Of a stretch of DNA of 64,000 nt, positions 1 through 11,013 are shown piece by piece; position 1 is the first letter of the stretch; every line of letters starts with the position of its first letter. Made by a program: the position numbers and the translations under genes. Source of the stretch: Epiperipatus broadwayi (Eukaryota; Onychophora; Udeonychophora; Euonychophora; Peripatidae); the NCBI GenBank assembly GCA_028023455.1, contig JAQFVV010000187.1, positions 700,597 through 764,596 on the forward strand. The letters are read 5' to 3'. The notes beneath the pieces are model-generated. The model had not been told where the DNA came from and searched no databases. It was given only the letters and a program-made list of their open reading frames with translations.

Positions 1-789
1 TGAAATAATATGTGTAGAATAAAAAGATTTATCTGAAAAAAAATCATTCTATTTACTTTATTTCAGAACTATCTATTGTAAATTTAAGAAATCAATGGAT
101 GCTATATGTTTGTCTATAATTGCACCCCAGACTAATTACTGAATAATGGCTTTCATCATTCAGTAGTTTTGGGCTGCTTGCAATTAAATATGTACTGACC
201 ATCTTTAATGTTTTTACACTATCAAGTTAATTGTTTGAAATTCAAAAACCTTTTATTTTGAATTCAAGCCAATATGCATTTGCAATTATATAAATCTGAT
301 ATTAGACCAGTAATTGCATTTTAGAAAATTAAATTTTATATTAATTGTAGATACCTTTACTTTTGCCTAGTGTAGTGTATACTCAATAAAACATCACATA
401 GCTTTTTCCTGCTTACATTGAACAAATACTTTTATTAGCAAATATTTACTGCGGAGCCATCTGTTATAAATATAAGTAATGAATGATGATGGTACTACTA
501 TAAACTATATATCCAAATTAGTCTCTCACTAGTGATGTTTGTCAGTGAGGAATTTGGCAAGGTGGATTATGGCATTATCTATTCCTTTTATGGTAGAAAT
601 GGCTGGAGCTTAAGGTTGTTGGACTGTACCCAATTCTGTTCATTTGTGATGCTCAAAGTTCTTATGAACTTCTGAGCAGTAATGTCCTTTGATTTATTTG
701 TTTATTACCAATTGATTACTCAAGTTTACACTGTGTTTATAGGATAATACAGCAAAATAAAGAAAAGTGTGATTTTGGTAATGTACTCT
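1..789. other. AT-rich spacer, no gene seen
   Basis: No long open frame, splice-bounded exon or repeat end was recognised. It lies just left of a terminal-inverted-repeat element and could be intergenic or intronic. Confidence 0.5.
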
Positions 790-2036
790 TTGGTTGTTTT
801 ACAGTAGCGTGTTGAAACTGCCGGAGGGCATTGTTTCTGTGATAGCGCACAGAAATATGCCATTTAGGCACTAGCGAACATCCTATTTCTAATGTGTAAA
901 CCTAGAAATAGTCCGTTGTACGGGGTGGCTGCTGTAATGCACAGAAACATGACATTTAATCTGCCGCAGAAGCTATCATGTCAGCTTACAGCTCAGATTT
1001 GTGCTAAACATTTTTGATGTGCAATCACATTTCACTTTTGGCTACAGTATTGGGTGAGGATGTCTGGAATTCCGATTGTCAAAACTATTTTAATATTCAT
1101 TAAGACCACCTCCCCCTCTATCTCCCATCTTTTAGGAATGTCTACTAACAATTATCAGCAGAGTCTCAAAAAATTCGGCAAGCATAGGTGCAAACGCGAT
1201 TCGGATGAAATCACGTTCTAAGTCCCGTTTTTCTGACAACAATGGCGAGCTTTATCAAATGGCTGAAATCTGAAACTTGCTTTGAATGTCAAAGATTCTC
1301 TGACTGCTGCTGGAAGGGTTATCAAACAAAAGAGCTTGAAGCTGCATGCGTGCTGTTCCTGAACAGCCCTAAATGTTGGTTTTAATTGCCGTAAATATAT
1401 TTATGTGATTTTTGGTAACTATGGTAAAAAGTTGGTCAACCTTCGAGTTGGAGGGTTCCGTTCGCTTAGGAATTGTAACCATCCACCCCCTTTCCCAAAG
1501 TTGGACCTTTTGGTTGTAAATGTTTTACCATTAAATGGTAATCTGTTTGGTATTTGTAATTTATTATAAAACAACAAAAATATAAAAAAGAAAAGAAGCT
1601 AATTTCGTAGAATACCTAACCGCCAAAAAATGTAAGTAATGAGAAGAATAAAAAGTAACTACTTTTTAAAATTCATTTCGATTGATGTACCCTTTTTTTT
1701 TGTTTTCGTTCCAAAAATTTTATTTGATAGATAGTAGTTTTAAATGTGATCAACAAAATCAAAAACATATATATAAAAAAAAAAAACGGCCCCAAAAAAA
1801 ATATAAGTAATGAAAAGAATAACAAAAAAAAAAAAAAAGCACTTTTTTAAATTCAATTTTTTGATTTCTGCATTTTTTTTTTTTGTTGTGTGTTCAAAAA
1901 TTTATTTGATATTACTTTACTTTGAAATGTGATAATAAACAAACCCGGCGGTAGCAGCGGCAACATTATATTTATCTTTGTTTACAAACAAACCCCGCCC
2001 TCCGACAGTTTCAACACGCTATTGTAAAACAACCAA
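790..2036. mobile_element. 1.25 kb terminal-inverted-repeat DNA element, non-autonomous
   Basis: A 40-bp inverted repeat bounds the block: 790-829 and 1997-2036 match in reverse complement at 38 of 40 positions (core GTGTTGAAACTG). The inside has no transposase-like frame, so this looks like a non-autonomous cut-and-paste element. GC-rich CpG-containing ends stand out from the AT-rich flanks. I could not define a clean target duplication, so the superfamily is unassigned and the outer border is uncertain by a few bases. Confidence 0.75.
1605..1937. repeat. Imperfect tandem duplication inside the TIR element
   Basis: Two copies of roughly 160 bp (about 1605-1765 and 1785-1937) share the order TAAGTAATGA..AGAATAA, an A/T run, a long T run, then TTCAAAAATTTTATTTGAT-like sequence and AAATGTGAT. 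Copies differ by many small indels in homopolymers. They occupy the right third of the element at 790-2036. Confidence 0.6.
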
Positions 2037-3556
2037 TCCATTACTTTTCAAGTTGATAATTTAAGAGTATTTAATTTTAATTATTAGCTTCAGATTTCTC
2101 TCATAATTTATTAATCATTTAACTTATTATCATTAAATATTATAATTGTTTAGTGGGTCTTTTTTTTCAGTTTGTACTTTGAGTGATATAAACTCTATAG
2201 ATTGGACTACAGTCATTTCTTTATCTTTTACATTTTATTTTAACATTTTATATTTTATTAAAGTATTCTTATAAATAAAAAGATTATTTTAAGTTTTGAA
2301 TCAAGAAAATGCTTTTGTTCCTTACAAATAGCTAATTTTTTAAGTAGAAAGTATATGAATTCATTTATCTCTTTTTATGCAAAGGAAACTTTCAATTTGT
2401 TGGCTACAAGAAAATTTTGTTGGTTCATTGATTTTCTGTGAAGTTTTGTAGGATAATTATCCTAAAAATTTAAAATAGTATGCAGGGTATTTATTATTAT
2501 TAATCGAATGGTTTATTACTCAGAAATTCATAAGTTAAAAAAACAAAAGTGATAATAGGACTGGACTACAATCCGTGAGTCTATTAAGACTCAGATTTTG
2601 CCCTTCTACCATTGCACTATGAAAGATCAGAAAACTTTTTTTTTTAATTCTCTAAATCTTTGTGAGAATTCTTGTTATCTCTTAAAAAGATTCTAGCTCT
2701 AATATTTTTACAACTAAAATAGTAAAATATTTAAAAAACTGCTCTAAAAGATTAATGAAATTTTATATAAAAATTTCTATTATATTTCCAACATAACATT
2801 AGGAAATAATGCCCTTTGTGGTTTAATGCATCGAGAAAATGGGGCAGCTCAAAGGCCACGGATCATAACTCCAGCACTGTTACTTCTAGTGCTCAAACTT
2901 AGGAACTTATAGACAATATTATTTACTGAAATAATATGAAAAAAACGAAAGTTCAGTGAAGCTGTTATATCTATTGTCTTAAAATCAGCTAGTTCATTTA
3001 TTCATAGTTTGAAAAAATAATAAAAGAAATAATATTCAAAAGTATATACTTTTTTCATACGATTATGTAATTCTAACAAACTTGCAATGTTTAAGTTAAT
3101 CTGAAAAGATAAATCAAACTATAAGAAAGTCTTAAATGCATTTTCAGCAGATCACTGCCAGAAGCAATAAAATTTTAATTTTCTAATTCACACTATTACA
3201 ACCATTTGCTGTTGTAATCCTAAATATCAAGATATTGCATCTTTTGCATTTCTTTATCATCAGTTTCACCAGAAGAAAGAAAAAAAGATAAATAATTTTA
3301 TTTTTATTGATATCTTAATATGTATATATATATATATATTTTTAAAATATATTAGTAACATTATTTCACTAATATATCTGTGTTCTATTACATAATTTCT
3401 TTTAAAATTTGATCCAGTTTTTATCAGATATAAATACAAGAATTTGAAAATATATGATAAAAACAAGTTCATATAGGAAAAAAATATTTATGAATATAGT
3501 ATTGTTAAAAACATATCTATTTTGTTTTCATTGATGTTTTAAGGTATTATGTAATT
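2037..3556. other. AT-rich spacer with tRNA-like scraps
   Basis: No gene recognised. Besides the tRNA-like block at 2552-2630, the stretch 2838-2900 on the plus strand has a weak A-box-like TGGTTTAATGC and a B-box-like GGATCATAACTCC. It may be a second decayed tRNA-derived repeat, but this is too weak to call alone. A short TA microsatellite sits near 3320-3340. Confidence 0.4.
2552..2630 (-). repeat. Decayed tRNA-derived sequence (SINE or tRNA pseudogene)
   Basis: Read on the minus strand this has an A-box-like TAGTGCAATGGTAGA, then a perfect 5-bp stem GAGTC/GACTC around TTAATA where an anticodon arm would be, then a B-box-like GGATTGTAGTCC. The order and spacing are tRNA-like, but the acceptor stem does not close well. 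Related A-box/B-box pieces occur near 6480-6540 and 11250-11340, so a tRNA-derived repeat family is more likely than a working tRNA gene. Confidence 0.4.
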
Positions 3557-3665
3557 TGGAAATGTTGCATAAATGGGGATTGATAAACTCTTTAAACTGT
3601 GAGTGTGGAAGATCACAAATTATGTCACATATTTATAGTGAGTGTTCAATTTACTAAGCTTCAGT
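3557..3665 (+). pseudogene. Non-LTR retrotransposon ORF2 C-terminal remnant
   Basis: The plus frame reads KWGLINSLNCECG then about 20 residues including a MSHIYSEC motif. This pattern (KWG, CxCG, xxMxHIxxEC) is the cysteine-rich tail that follows the reverse transcriptase in Jockey/CR1/RTE-type non-LTR elements. A stop follows at once and the rest is decayed. It is a short 5'-truncated relic, not an active gene. Confidence 0.55.
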
Positions 3666-4198
3666 TGGCTTCTACATAGTTTGAGAAATCGGCTCTTGAT
3701 TAGTTAAGAACTGTTGTTAATGTAATGACAACATATGCTAAATAAATCAATATAATTTGAAAATTAATTTGCAATTATATGTATATGCACATATAGCATT
3801 GTATGCACATATATTTATGTTATCACTTCTACTATATATAAACATGCTAAAAACATTACACAACATTTAGTATTAGTTATTCATAAGGAGTCTAAAAACC
3901 AAATATCATGAATATGGTAGTCCTTCTGTATATCAGTAAAATAGTTAAAGATGTTCTTTGTTCTCTCATATGAGATTTTTTCTGAAAACATCTGGACTCG
4001 AACAAAATATGGAACATTATTGTAAAACAACATTCTGATCAGATTTGTTTTGAAAAGATTTCTTATTTCATATAATAGAAAAGAATAATCAATGAATATC
4101 AGAAAGTTATAGGATATTGAATAAATTATATTAATTTTAACAACCATGTAAACAAATGCTGGTTATTAAATATATAGCATTGAGAAAATACAATAATA

Positions 4199-4418
4199 AT
4201 TCTGAAGAAATAATCTTCATATAAGCACACTTTAAAAATGTTTCACAAATTAAAATTTCTAGAAATCATTTTAATAAACATGCAAATAATACCATCTCAC
4301 ATCTAGTTTGCAAATTAAAACAAGAGGATATTATTTGCAAGTTTATTAAAATGACTTCTAAAAAATATTTGTGAAAGATTCTTATTGTACAAACATATGA
4401 AGATTATTTCTTCAGAAA
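4199..4418. repeat. Foldback palindrome (MITE-like)
   Basis: Two arms of roughly 90-100 bp are inverted copies: ATTCTGAAGAAATAATCTTC at 4199 is answered by its reverse complement ending at 4417. Inner pieces such as CATTTTAATAAAC..GCAAATAATA repeat in the same mirrored order. The centre is about 30 bp near 4300-4330. There is no coding capacity. The structure is that of a hairpin MITE or foldback element. Confidence 0.7.
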
Positions 4419-6794
4419 TACACAGTATTATTAGATAATGAATAAATATGCAAAACAATTATACAATAAGAAAAAAATGAATTCAAATCAAGATTTATCT
4501 GATGACATTAAAAGGTGCTTTGAAAAAGTTGAGGACCCAAATCAGATTAAAGTATTTTAAAAGTTTTAGAGAAAGAAACTATTCTAAAATAATTTGTATA
4601 TTTATATTGGACTTTAGTCCAGTATAGAATACAACTAGAACACCACCATCACAAACTTTCAGGAAAATATTCTAAAATAAGATTTATGACTGAACTTAGC
4701 TATCATGCATACTCAAAAGCATTGAGGAACTGCTTAGTGAGCTTGGGTCTTCTGAAAGGACATTTGCAAATCAAATTTAAAGTGAGGGATAACAATCAGT
4801 TAAAGAGAGGGTTATTACTTTGATTATTTCAAATGTTCTCAAACATAGTGCAGTATACTGAGTGAATTTAAATAATCTGCACACGTACTCGTAGATAAAT
4901 AAACTTTTAGCATTCATCAAAATTATTCTCAGTTTAAGAAATATAATATGCAAGAACTCTAAATTAAAAATTCTTTAAAACAGTCAATAAACAAAGAAAA
5001 TCCAAAATATAAAAAGGTTACCATAAAATAATCTTTTTTAAATTTCCAGACAATAGAAATTCAGCAATTTTCTGAATACATAAAATAAAAACTTTTAAAA
5101 AAAGTGAGCAAGATAATGATAACAATACAATAGAAAGACATTTACTAAGTAGAATTTTAAAAGAGTGACAAAATATAGATCATTCATTAAATATGAATGA
5201 AAAATAAATGCAAGGTAAATTGTAGAGATCATTTAACAAAGAAGGGGAAATATGGTAATATAATTATTTTTATTTTGGTGTTTAAAAAATAAACAATGTA
5301 TTATGCGAATAGGGAAATGTTTTATTGTTTTTTATTTCTTATAGATTGGCTACCTCAATGTTTGCTATTTAATTACTGTACAGATGAATTGATTTCTTAT
5401 TGTCATAAACACCAAGACTTTAATGTACTACTATGAGCCAGGATCAAAGTTAATACATAAGAATTCAAACTTGTCTTTAAAAAACAAGTTTAGATTTCAA
5501 TGAATATTAGAATATCATGACCATCACATATTGAGTAATTTATCCCAGCAATGTAGATAAAAATAGAATCAAGAGCTAGAGGAAAGTAAAAAGGACATAA
5601 AAAGTCTTGCTGATTAATTGAAAAGATATTTATCCTCAATTTGTAACTTAAGTGTCACTCGACTTCTTGATCAGCTAACCATACAATAAATAAACAGCTG
5701 ACATGATTATGAAGGCAATCACTTATCAGAAAACATTTAATGATTAGGGTCATTACATATTCATGTTAAAGTGATGACTTTTCTATGCATACATCACATC
5801 TATCTTGCTGCACATCTAGAAATCCATCGTACTTTATGCCAAGTGAATGAAAATCAGAGACAATCATCTAACTTCTGTCTGATAAATAGGTATATCCATT
5901 CATTTAGTCCCATCAAATATGAATGTTCACATCATATATTGAAAGATGAGATCCTATAACTAGGACATACAAATTCTAATTTTTTGCTGTCATAGTGCCA
6001 CAGAGAATTTATTGATTATGAGGAAACCTAAAAATCCAACATCTGAAACAAAATGGTATAATTTATCTTACTTTTTCTTATTATATTATAACTATTTAAA
6101 AAAAGAATAGAGGAAAAGATTAGGTTTAAAAAGTTATGAATTTGGTATGGTAATTAAATTGTCACGTTAAATTTAAAAACTTAATGATAACATTATTAGA
6201 TAGCAATTATTTATTACTAACTCAAACGAATGGAAAAATTGCCTTTTATGTATGAATAGTGAAATTTTAAAAAAATAAAAAACATAGTAAAAAATTTAGA
6301 AAAACTGATTATATACATATTTAATAAACTTTATAAATCAGCTCAAGGTCTATACTATATATCTGAAATTCTGGATATTTTTATATTTAATATTTGGAAC
6401 ATCACTAAACAGTAATAATTGAATGAGCTATTGTTTCAAGCTCATAAGAAGTTTGAGCATTGAAATGACAGAGTTAAGATGCAATCCATGGACCTTGATC
6501 TTCAGAATTTGCCACTGTGCTAAACATATGATAAGGAACATGTTTAACAAAACTCAGACTCAAAAAGTATGACGCATTCAAATGATTATGAATCGTACAT
6601 AAATACTACAATAATTTACATTAAGAATTAGAGGAACCAACGGCAAGCTATCACTGGTGTCAAATATTTTTATATTACACATTCTCTGTTCGTTTAGAAT
6701 ATTCAATATATCATATATATATATATTAAAACATCAATATAATAAATGTAAATCTATGACAGTAATAAGAATTGCTGTATTAAATAATTGTTAT
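4419..6794. other. AT-rich spacer, no convincing gene
   Basis: Short open frames here (for example 5771-5959 plus) look like chance frames: no known motif, AT-driven composition, no splice context. A tRNA-like scrap lies at 6480-6540. The base just before 6795 is the left target duplication of the Gypsy element. Confidence 0.45.
6480..6540 (-). repeat. Possible tRNA-derived repeat fragment
   Basis: Minus strand shows TTTAGCACAGTGGCAA (A-box-like), a TCTGA tract and GGATTGCATC (B-box-like), in the same order as the block at 2552-2630. It is degenerate and assigned only by resemblance. Confidence 0.3.
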
Positions 6795-7005
6795 TGTTGT
6801 GTATCACAAATACAAACAAAACACAACAACACTTTACTAGTTAATCTTTTATTACTATTCTATACATAAAATAATGTTCTATACATAACGCTTACTAATA
6901 CTCGGGAAGCATGATCACCGTCCTAACATGGCTTCCTGCTCTAGTCCCGCAGTCTCGATAATATGCATCCCGCAGTAACTGTGACGTCACTACGAATACA
7001 TTACA
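6795..7005 (-). repeat. 3' LTR of Gypsy element 1
   Basis: 211 bp beginning TGTTG and ending TTACA, so it has TG..CA ends on either strand. Preceded by GTTAT. It matches the other LTR at all but one position (A here, G in the partner, about 22 bases in). It contains a CRE-like palindrome TGACGTCA near 6982-6989. Confidence 0.95.
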
Positions 7006-7030
7006 CTCCTTCCCTTTCCCCCCTTTTTTG
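7006..7030 (-). promoter_or_regulatory. Polypurine tract of Gypsy element 1
   Basis: On the minus strand the bases just before the 3' LTR are an uninterrupted run of A and G. This is where plus-strand DNA synthesis of the retrotransposon would be primed. It sits between the integrase stop (7038) and the LTR, as expected. Confidence 0.8.
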
Positions 7031-7037
7031 AGAAGTG

Positions 7038-8444
7038 TCATAGTCCAACAGACGTACAGGGGGGTGGCGTACTGCCGAGGGTGACCACTAGGTGTTTGTG
7101 GTTTACTCTCTGGTGTATACTGGTGGTAGGTGCGGCCACCTGAATGGGTTCTTCAAGTGCTGTCTCATTCTGACTATCCTGGTTTGTCGCAGTTTCCTCT
7201 GTGTGTGTGTTTACTGCTCTAGGTCGCAAGTGGTCTACATGTCTTTTTTGAATTCCGGAGTCCGTTAGAATCTCGTATGACAATGGTCCTGTCTGATGTT
7301 GGATAACTGCAGGTATCCATGGTGAGTTCTTTCCAGCCCTACGTGTCAAAATTGTATCCTGTGGTTGGAATGTTCGTACCCTTTGTATAGGTATCTGAGT
7401 TATTTGCGGTGCCCTGTCAGGGTGCAGAAAATCCAGGCATGTTCTTATGCGCCGCTTGAACAGTAGCTCGGCCGGGCTAAGTCCCGTTGCTGTTGATGGC
7501 GTAGTATGTTGCATTAGTAAATAACGTGCAAGCCGCTGACTCCAGGTCCCGTTTTGTAGACGTTGTAATCCCTCCTTAACAGATTGTACTGCACGTTCTG
7601 CCAACCCGTTGCTTGATGGATGATATGGAGCAACTCTTGCATGGCGAATGCCATTCCGGTGAAGGAAAGTCGTGAACTCCATCGCCGTGAACTGAGGGCC
7701 GTTGTCTGAGACAATGCATTCGGGAAGACCGTGTTGCAAGAGTTCTCTAAGTGCTGAGATGGTAGCTCCAGTCGTTGTCGATGGCATTTCCCGGACGTCG
7801 ATCCACTTCGAGTGTGCATCCACGACAACTAAAATCATTTTCCCCTGGATAGGTCCAGCGTAATCCACATGTATTCGTGACCATGGCAAAGCTGGAATCT
7901 CCCAGTGATGTGTTGGTGCACGTGGTTGCTGGTGTCGTATCTCTTGACAGTTGTTACATTTAGCTATTAGTTGTTCTATGTCCTGGTCCATTCCAGGCCA
8001 CCAGACGTATGAGCGTGCAAGTGCTTTTGTTCTCACAATTCCCATGTGTCCCAGGTGCAGCTCACGAAGAACTATGGGTCTAAGAGATGTCGGTATGACC
8101 ACCCGTGCCCCCCATAGCAAACATCCTCGGTGTGTTGACAACTCATTTTTTCGCGACTGATAAGATCGAAGATCTTGTTGAATGTGTGTTGGCCATGCTG
8201 TCAGGATGCACTCCTTTACTCTAGATAGCACAGGGTCTGCTTTAGTTTCTTTCTCGATCTGTTCTGCGGAAACTGGTGGGTTCTCCAAGTCCTCAAGGAA
8301 TAATACTGCTCGCAGCTTCTCCTCACTCTGCTGAACCGCAGGGGATGGCCACCTACTCAGTGTATCTGCGTTCCCTATGCTCCTCCCTGGTGCATACTGC
8401 AGTCTGAAGTTGTAAGCCGTCAAGAGGCATGCCCACCTTTGCAT
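7038..8444 (-). CDS. RNase H tail and integrase of Gypsy element 1
   Basis: A 468-residue frame holding the end of RNase H (NADTLSRWP) and a full integrase. The zinc-binding HHCC domain is visible as HLGHMG ... WWPGM ... CNNC (about residues 130-170). The DDE core shows VDYAGP, SDNGPQF and SSNGLAERAVQ, so all three acidic positions are present. The C-terminal region is acidic and Thr-rich. The first Met is internal: the true polyprotein enters from upstream, but a frameshift near 8440 separates it from the RNase H frame at 8353-8724. Function in the family: inserts the element's cDNA into the genome. Confidence 0.9.
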   Translation of the reverse strand: MQRWACLLTAYNFRLQYAPGRSIGNADTLSRWPSPAVQQSEEKLRAVLFLEDLENPPVSAEQIEKETKADPVLSRVKECILTAWPTHIQQDLRSYQSRKNELSTHRGCLLWGARVVIPTSLRPIVLRELHLGHMGIVRTKALARSYVWWPGMDQDIEQLIAKCNNCQEIRHQQPRAPTHHWEIPALPWSRIHVDYAGPIQGKMILVVVDAHSKWIDVREMPSTTTGATISALRELLQHGLPECIVSDNGPQFTAMEFTTFLHRNGIRHARVAPYHPSSNGLAERAVQSVKEGLQRLQNGTWSQRLARYLLMQHTTPSTATGLSPAELLFKRRIRTCLDFLHPDRAPQITQIPIQRVRTFQPQDTILTRRAGKNSPWIPAVIQHQTGPLSYEILTDSGIQKRHVDHLRPRAVNTHTEETATNQDSQNETALEEPIQVAAPTTSIHQRVNHKHLVVTLGSTPPPCTSVGL

Positions 8445-9935
8445 TCGGAGATAGAATGAATGGGGTCGGCCGGTCCGACGTGAAGATTCCCAGCAGTGGC
8501 TTGTGGTCAGTCACTATCTCGAACGGTATTCCATATACGAAATGGTGGAAATGTTTCACCCCGAATATAATAGCAAGTGCTTCCCGGTCTATCTGAGCGT
8601 AATTTCTTTCAGGCTTGGTGAGTGTTCTTGATGCAAAAGCAACTGGTGAACATAGGCCATCTGCATACTTCAGGCTAAGTACTGCTCCCACTCCATATGG
8701 TGAAGCGTCGCAGGTTACCACCACTTGTTGGCGGGGATCGAAGGCACCAGCACATCATCGGACGTCAGGGCCTCCTTCAACTGTGTGAACGCTCTTGTGT
8801 TCTTTGGTCCATGACCATACTGTATCCGCCTTAAGCAATTTATGTAGTGGTTCGGCTGTCGTAGCTCGGTGTGGCAAAAAGTTACTGTAGAAGTTGAGCA
8901 ACCCCAAGAATGCCTGTAGCTTCTTCTTATCTGTTGGTGTCGGTGCTCTCCTAATAGCAGCCACTTTGTCGGCCGCTGGATGCAGAGGGCCTGCACCCAG
9001 CGTGTATCCGATCTAATCTATTGACGACACTCCGAGGACACATTTGTCTTTATTTACACTCAGCCCACAGGCAGCCAATTTGCTGCAGACTGTTCTTAAT
9101 TTGGTGGTTAGGTCCGTAGCAGATGTTGCACATATCAGTACATCATCAAAGTATGGAAACACTCCCTGAATACCTCCTAGTATGTTGTCCACCATTCCCT
9201 GAAATATTCCTGGGGCCACGCTAATGCCGTACTGCAATCTCTTTACCCGGAAAGCTCCCCGATGAGTGATAATGGTCTGTGCATCCGCCGATGCCTCATC
9301 TACCGGCAGTTGTAGGTATGCTCGAGCTAAGTCTATTTTTGCAAACACTGAGCTCCTAGGAAACGATGCAGAAAATGGTGTACTGCTGGTATTGGGTATG
9401 GGTGATCTCTCAATGCTTGATTTACGGTCACCTTATAATCACCGCAAAGGCGGACCTCTCCTGACGCTTTGATGATAGGCACCACTGGTGTTGCCCATAC
9501 CGGTCGCAAACTGGCTCAATAATTCCGTCCTTTAACAAGGTGTCTAGCGCTGCGTCAACCTTTGGTTTCATAGCCAATGGCAATGGTCGGGCTCGGAGGC
9601 GAATAGGTGGTATTTTTGGGTCTATCGGTAAAGACACTGGCGATCCTCGATATCTTCCAGCACACGTCTGATCTTTTAGGGGAAAAGCATCAATGATATC
9701 TTGCATTGGTGAATGTCGAACTGAATGCACCCCCGATAAAAATATTCCCAAAGGGGCAAACCATTCACGGCCAAGTAGATTTGTACATGCTCTTTCCGCA
9801 ATTAACAGGCGTAAACAAGCTGAATACTTCCCGTATTTGACGCTGACAAAGCACTGTCCCATAAAGGTGATCCGGTTTTGCTGAAAATCCCGCAGTGTTG
9901 CTTGCACAGGTTCCAACACTGGCAGTTTTCCTTTG
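8353..9935 (-). pseudogene. Reverse transcriptase / RNase H of Gypsy element 1, frame broken
   Basis: RT motifs are all visible but in different frames: LLGREWFAPLG linker, RLCGDY, FAKIDLARAYLQL, YGISVAPGIFQ and the catalytic YFDD (in 9013-9348), then LQAFLGLLNFYSNF (8755-8964), then RNase H with TCDASPYGVGAVLS and TDHKPLLGI (8353-8724). Frame changes fall near 9505, 9370, 8800, 8735 and 8440, and a TAG stop lies near 9010. Conserved motifs are otherwise intact. That is odd for an element with nearly identical LTRs and suggests single-base indel errors or very recent inactivation. Confidence 0.85.
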
Positions 9936-9954
9936 CACGACGCTCTTCCGATCT
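9936..9954. other. Illumina TruSeq adapter sequence embedded in the assembly
   Basis: The 19 bases CACGACGCTCTTCCGATCT equal the 3' end of the Illumina universal adapter / read-1 primer site. On the minus strand the same bases read AGATCGGAAGAGCGTCGTG, the exact first bases of adapter read-through. An exact 19-mer by chance in this window is negligible. It falls inside the protease coding region of Gypsy element 1 and coincides with a change of reading frame, so the local sequence is probably an assembly artefact. Confidence 0.93.
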
Positions 9955-10886
9955 CCCCGAGATACAATTGAGTATTCCGATCCGGAATCTACCTCCATGC
10001 AGCATTTAGTATTGTTAATAAGCACTCTTGCTGTAGTTGTGAGGTTTTTTCTGTCACTATGGAGCTTGTATATTAGGTCCAATGCCCCATCAGTATCCAG
10101 TTCCTCTTTCACTGCCATGCACTGGGTGGATGATGTCTGAGTGTCCTGTTGTCGGGCCTTACATACCCTTTTGATGTGACCTGTCTTTCGGCAAAAATGG
10201 CATTTTGCTTGGCGAAAAGGGCATTCTGTACGAACATGTGTACCGCCGCAGCCGCAACATGGCACAGTCGGCATTATATGTTTTTGTAAATCCGTTTTGT
10301 ATTTGATAGGAAACTGCCGGCGGTGTTGTATTAGATCCACTGATGATGACAATCCAGAAGCATGCATCTCCCGCACCTGGTCCCCTGCTGCCTCGGCTGC
10401 TAAACTCCTCTGCACTGCGGCATCTAGGGTTAATGTTTCTTCGGTGAGCAGTCGGCGCTGTACACTTTCATCTCTCAGTCCACAAACAAACTGATCACGG
10501 AGGCGCTCGACGAGTGTCGTGCCAAAATCACATCCTTCCGCGAGACGTCTCAATCCCGCGAGAAAAACACTAACAGTCTCTCCTTCTTTTTGTTCACGAC
10601 GGCAAAACTGGTAGCGCTGATAGATTATAGAGGGCCTTGGATTAAAGTATTGTTTTAACACAGCGGTGAGCTCGTCATATGACCTTTCTAACGGCTGAGC
10701 TGGGGCTATCAAAGACCGCAATATCGATAGCGTTTGTAGTCCGCAGGCTGCCAACAAAGTAGCTCGTTTCCTGTCTTCACTCGTAATATCATTCGCCAGA
10801 CAATAAAATTCGACTTGCGATGCATACGTATCCCATAGTTGTGGGAGCTCGACGTCGAATGCTGATAACTTCCCGACAGTTGCCAT
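9955..10886 (-). CDS. Gag plus start of protease, Gypsy element 1
   Basis: The frame opens with MATVGKLSAFD. It is followed by a gag capsid-like region (residues about 1-200, with LPQLWDTYASQVEFY near the start and YFNPRPS in the middle). Then comes a CCHC-type zinc-knuckle region near residues 205-240 (CCGCGGTHVRTEC, CHFCRKTGHIKRVC). The aspartic-protease signature DSGSEYS lies near residue 300. The start at 10886 lies about 110 bases inside the primer site, which is usual. The frame runs into the adapter sequence at 9936-9954, after which the reading is shifted, so the annotated end is set there. Confidence 0.85.
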
Positions 10887-10993
10887 CCTTGAGCATTAAC
10901 GCCTTGTTGAACGTCTTCGCGAAGAAAAGTATTTTTGTCGTTTCTTGCCGTAATCCCAAGGTAAAGGGAAAAAAAAACAATGCAGCTAGCGGC

Positions 10994-11011
10994 ATCCCAT
11001 CCTCGTCGCCA
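10994..11011 (-). promoter_or_regulatory. Primer-binding site matching tRNA-Ser(GCT)
   Basis: The plus strand reads ATCCCATCCTCGTCGCCA, which equals the 3' end of animal tRNA-Ser(GCT) including CCA as I recall it. The element's RNA is therefore complementary over 18 bases. It sits two bases inside the 5' LTR. This tRNA would prime minus-strand DNA synthesis. Confidence 0.8.
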
Positions 11012-11013
11012 AG

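Noticed and set aside
4600-4900. Integrase-like scrap of another Gypsy element
   Set aside because: A few residues resembled the YRTTPH region, but no second motif supported it.
9693-10140. Plus-strand frames over the first Gypsy element
   Set aside because: Antisense shadows of gag and protease with no motifs of their own.
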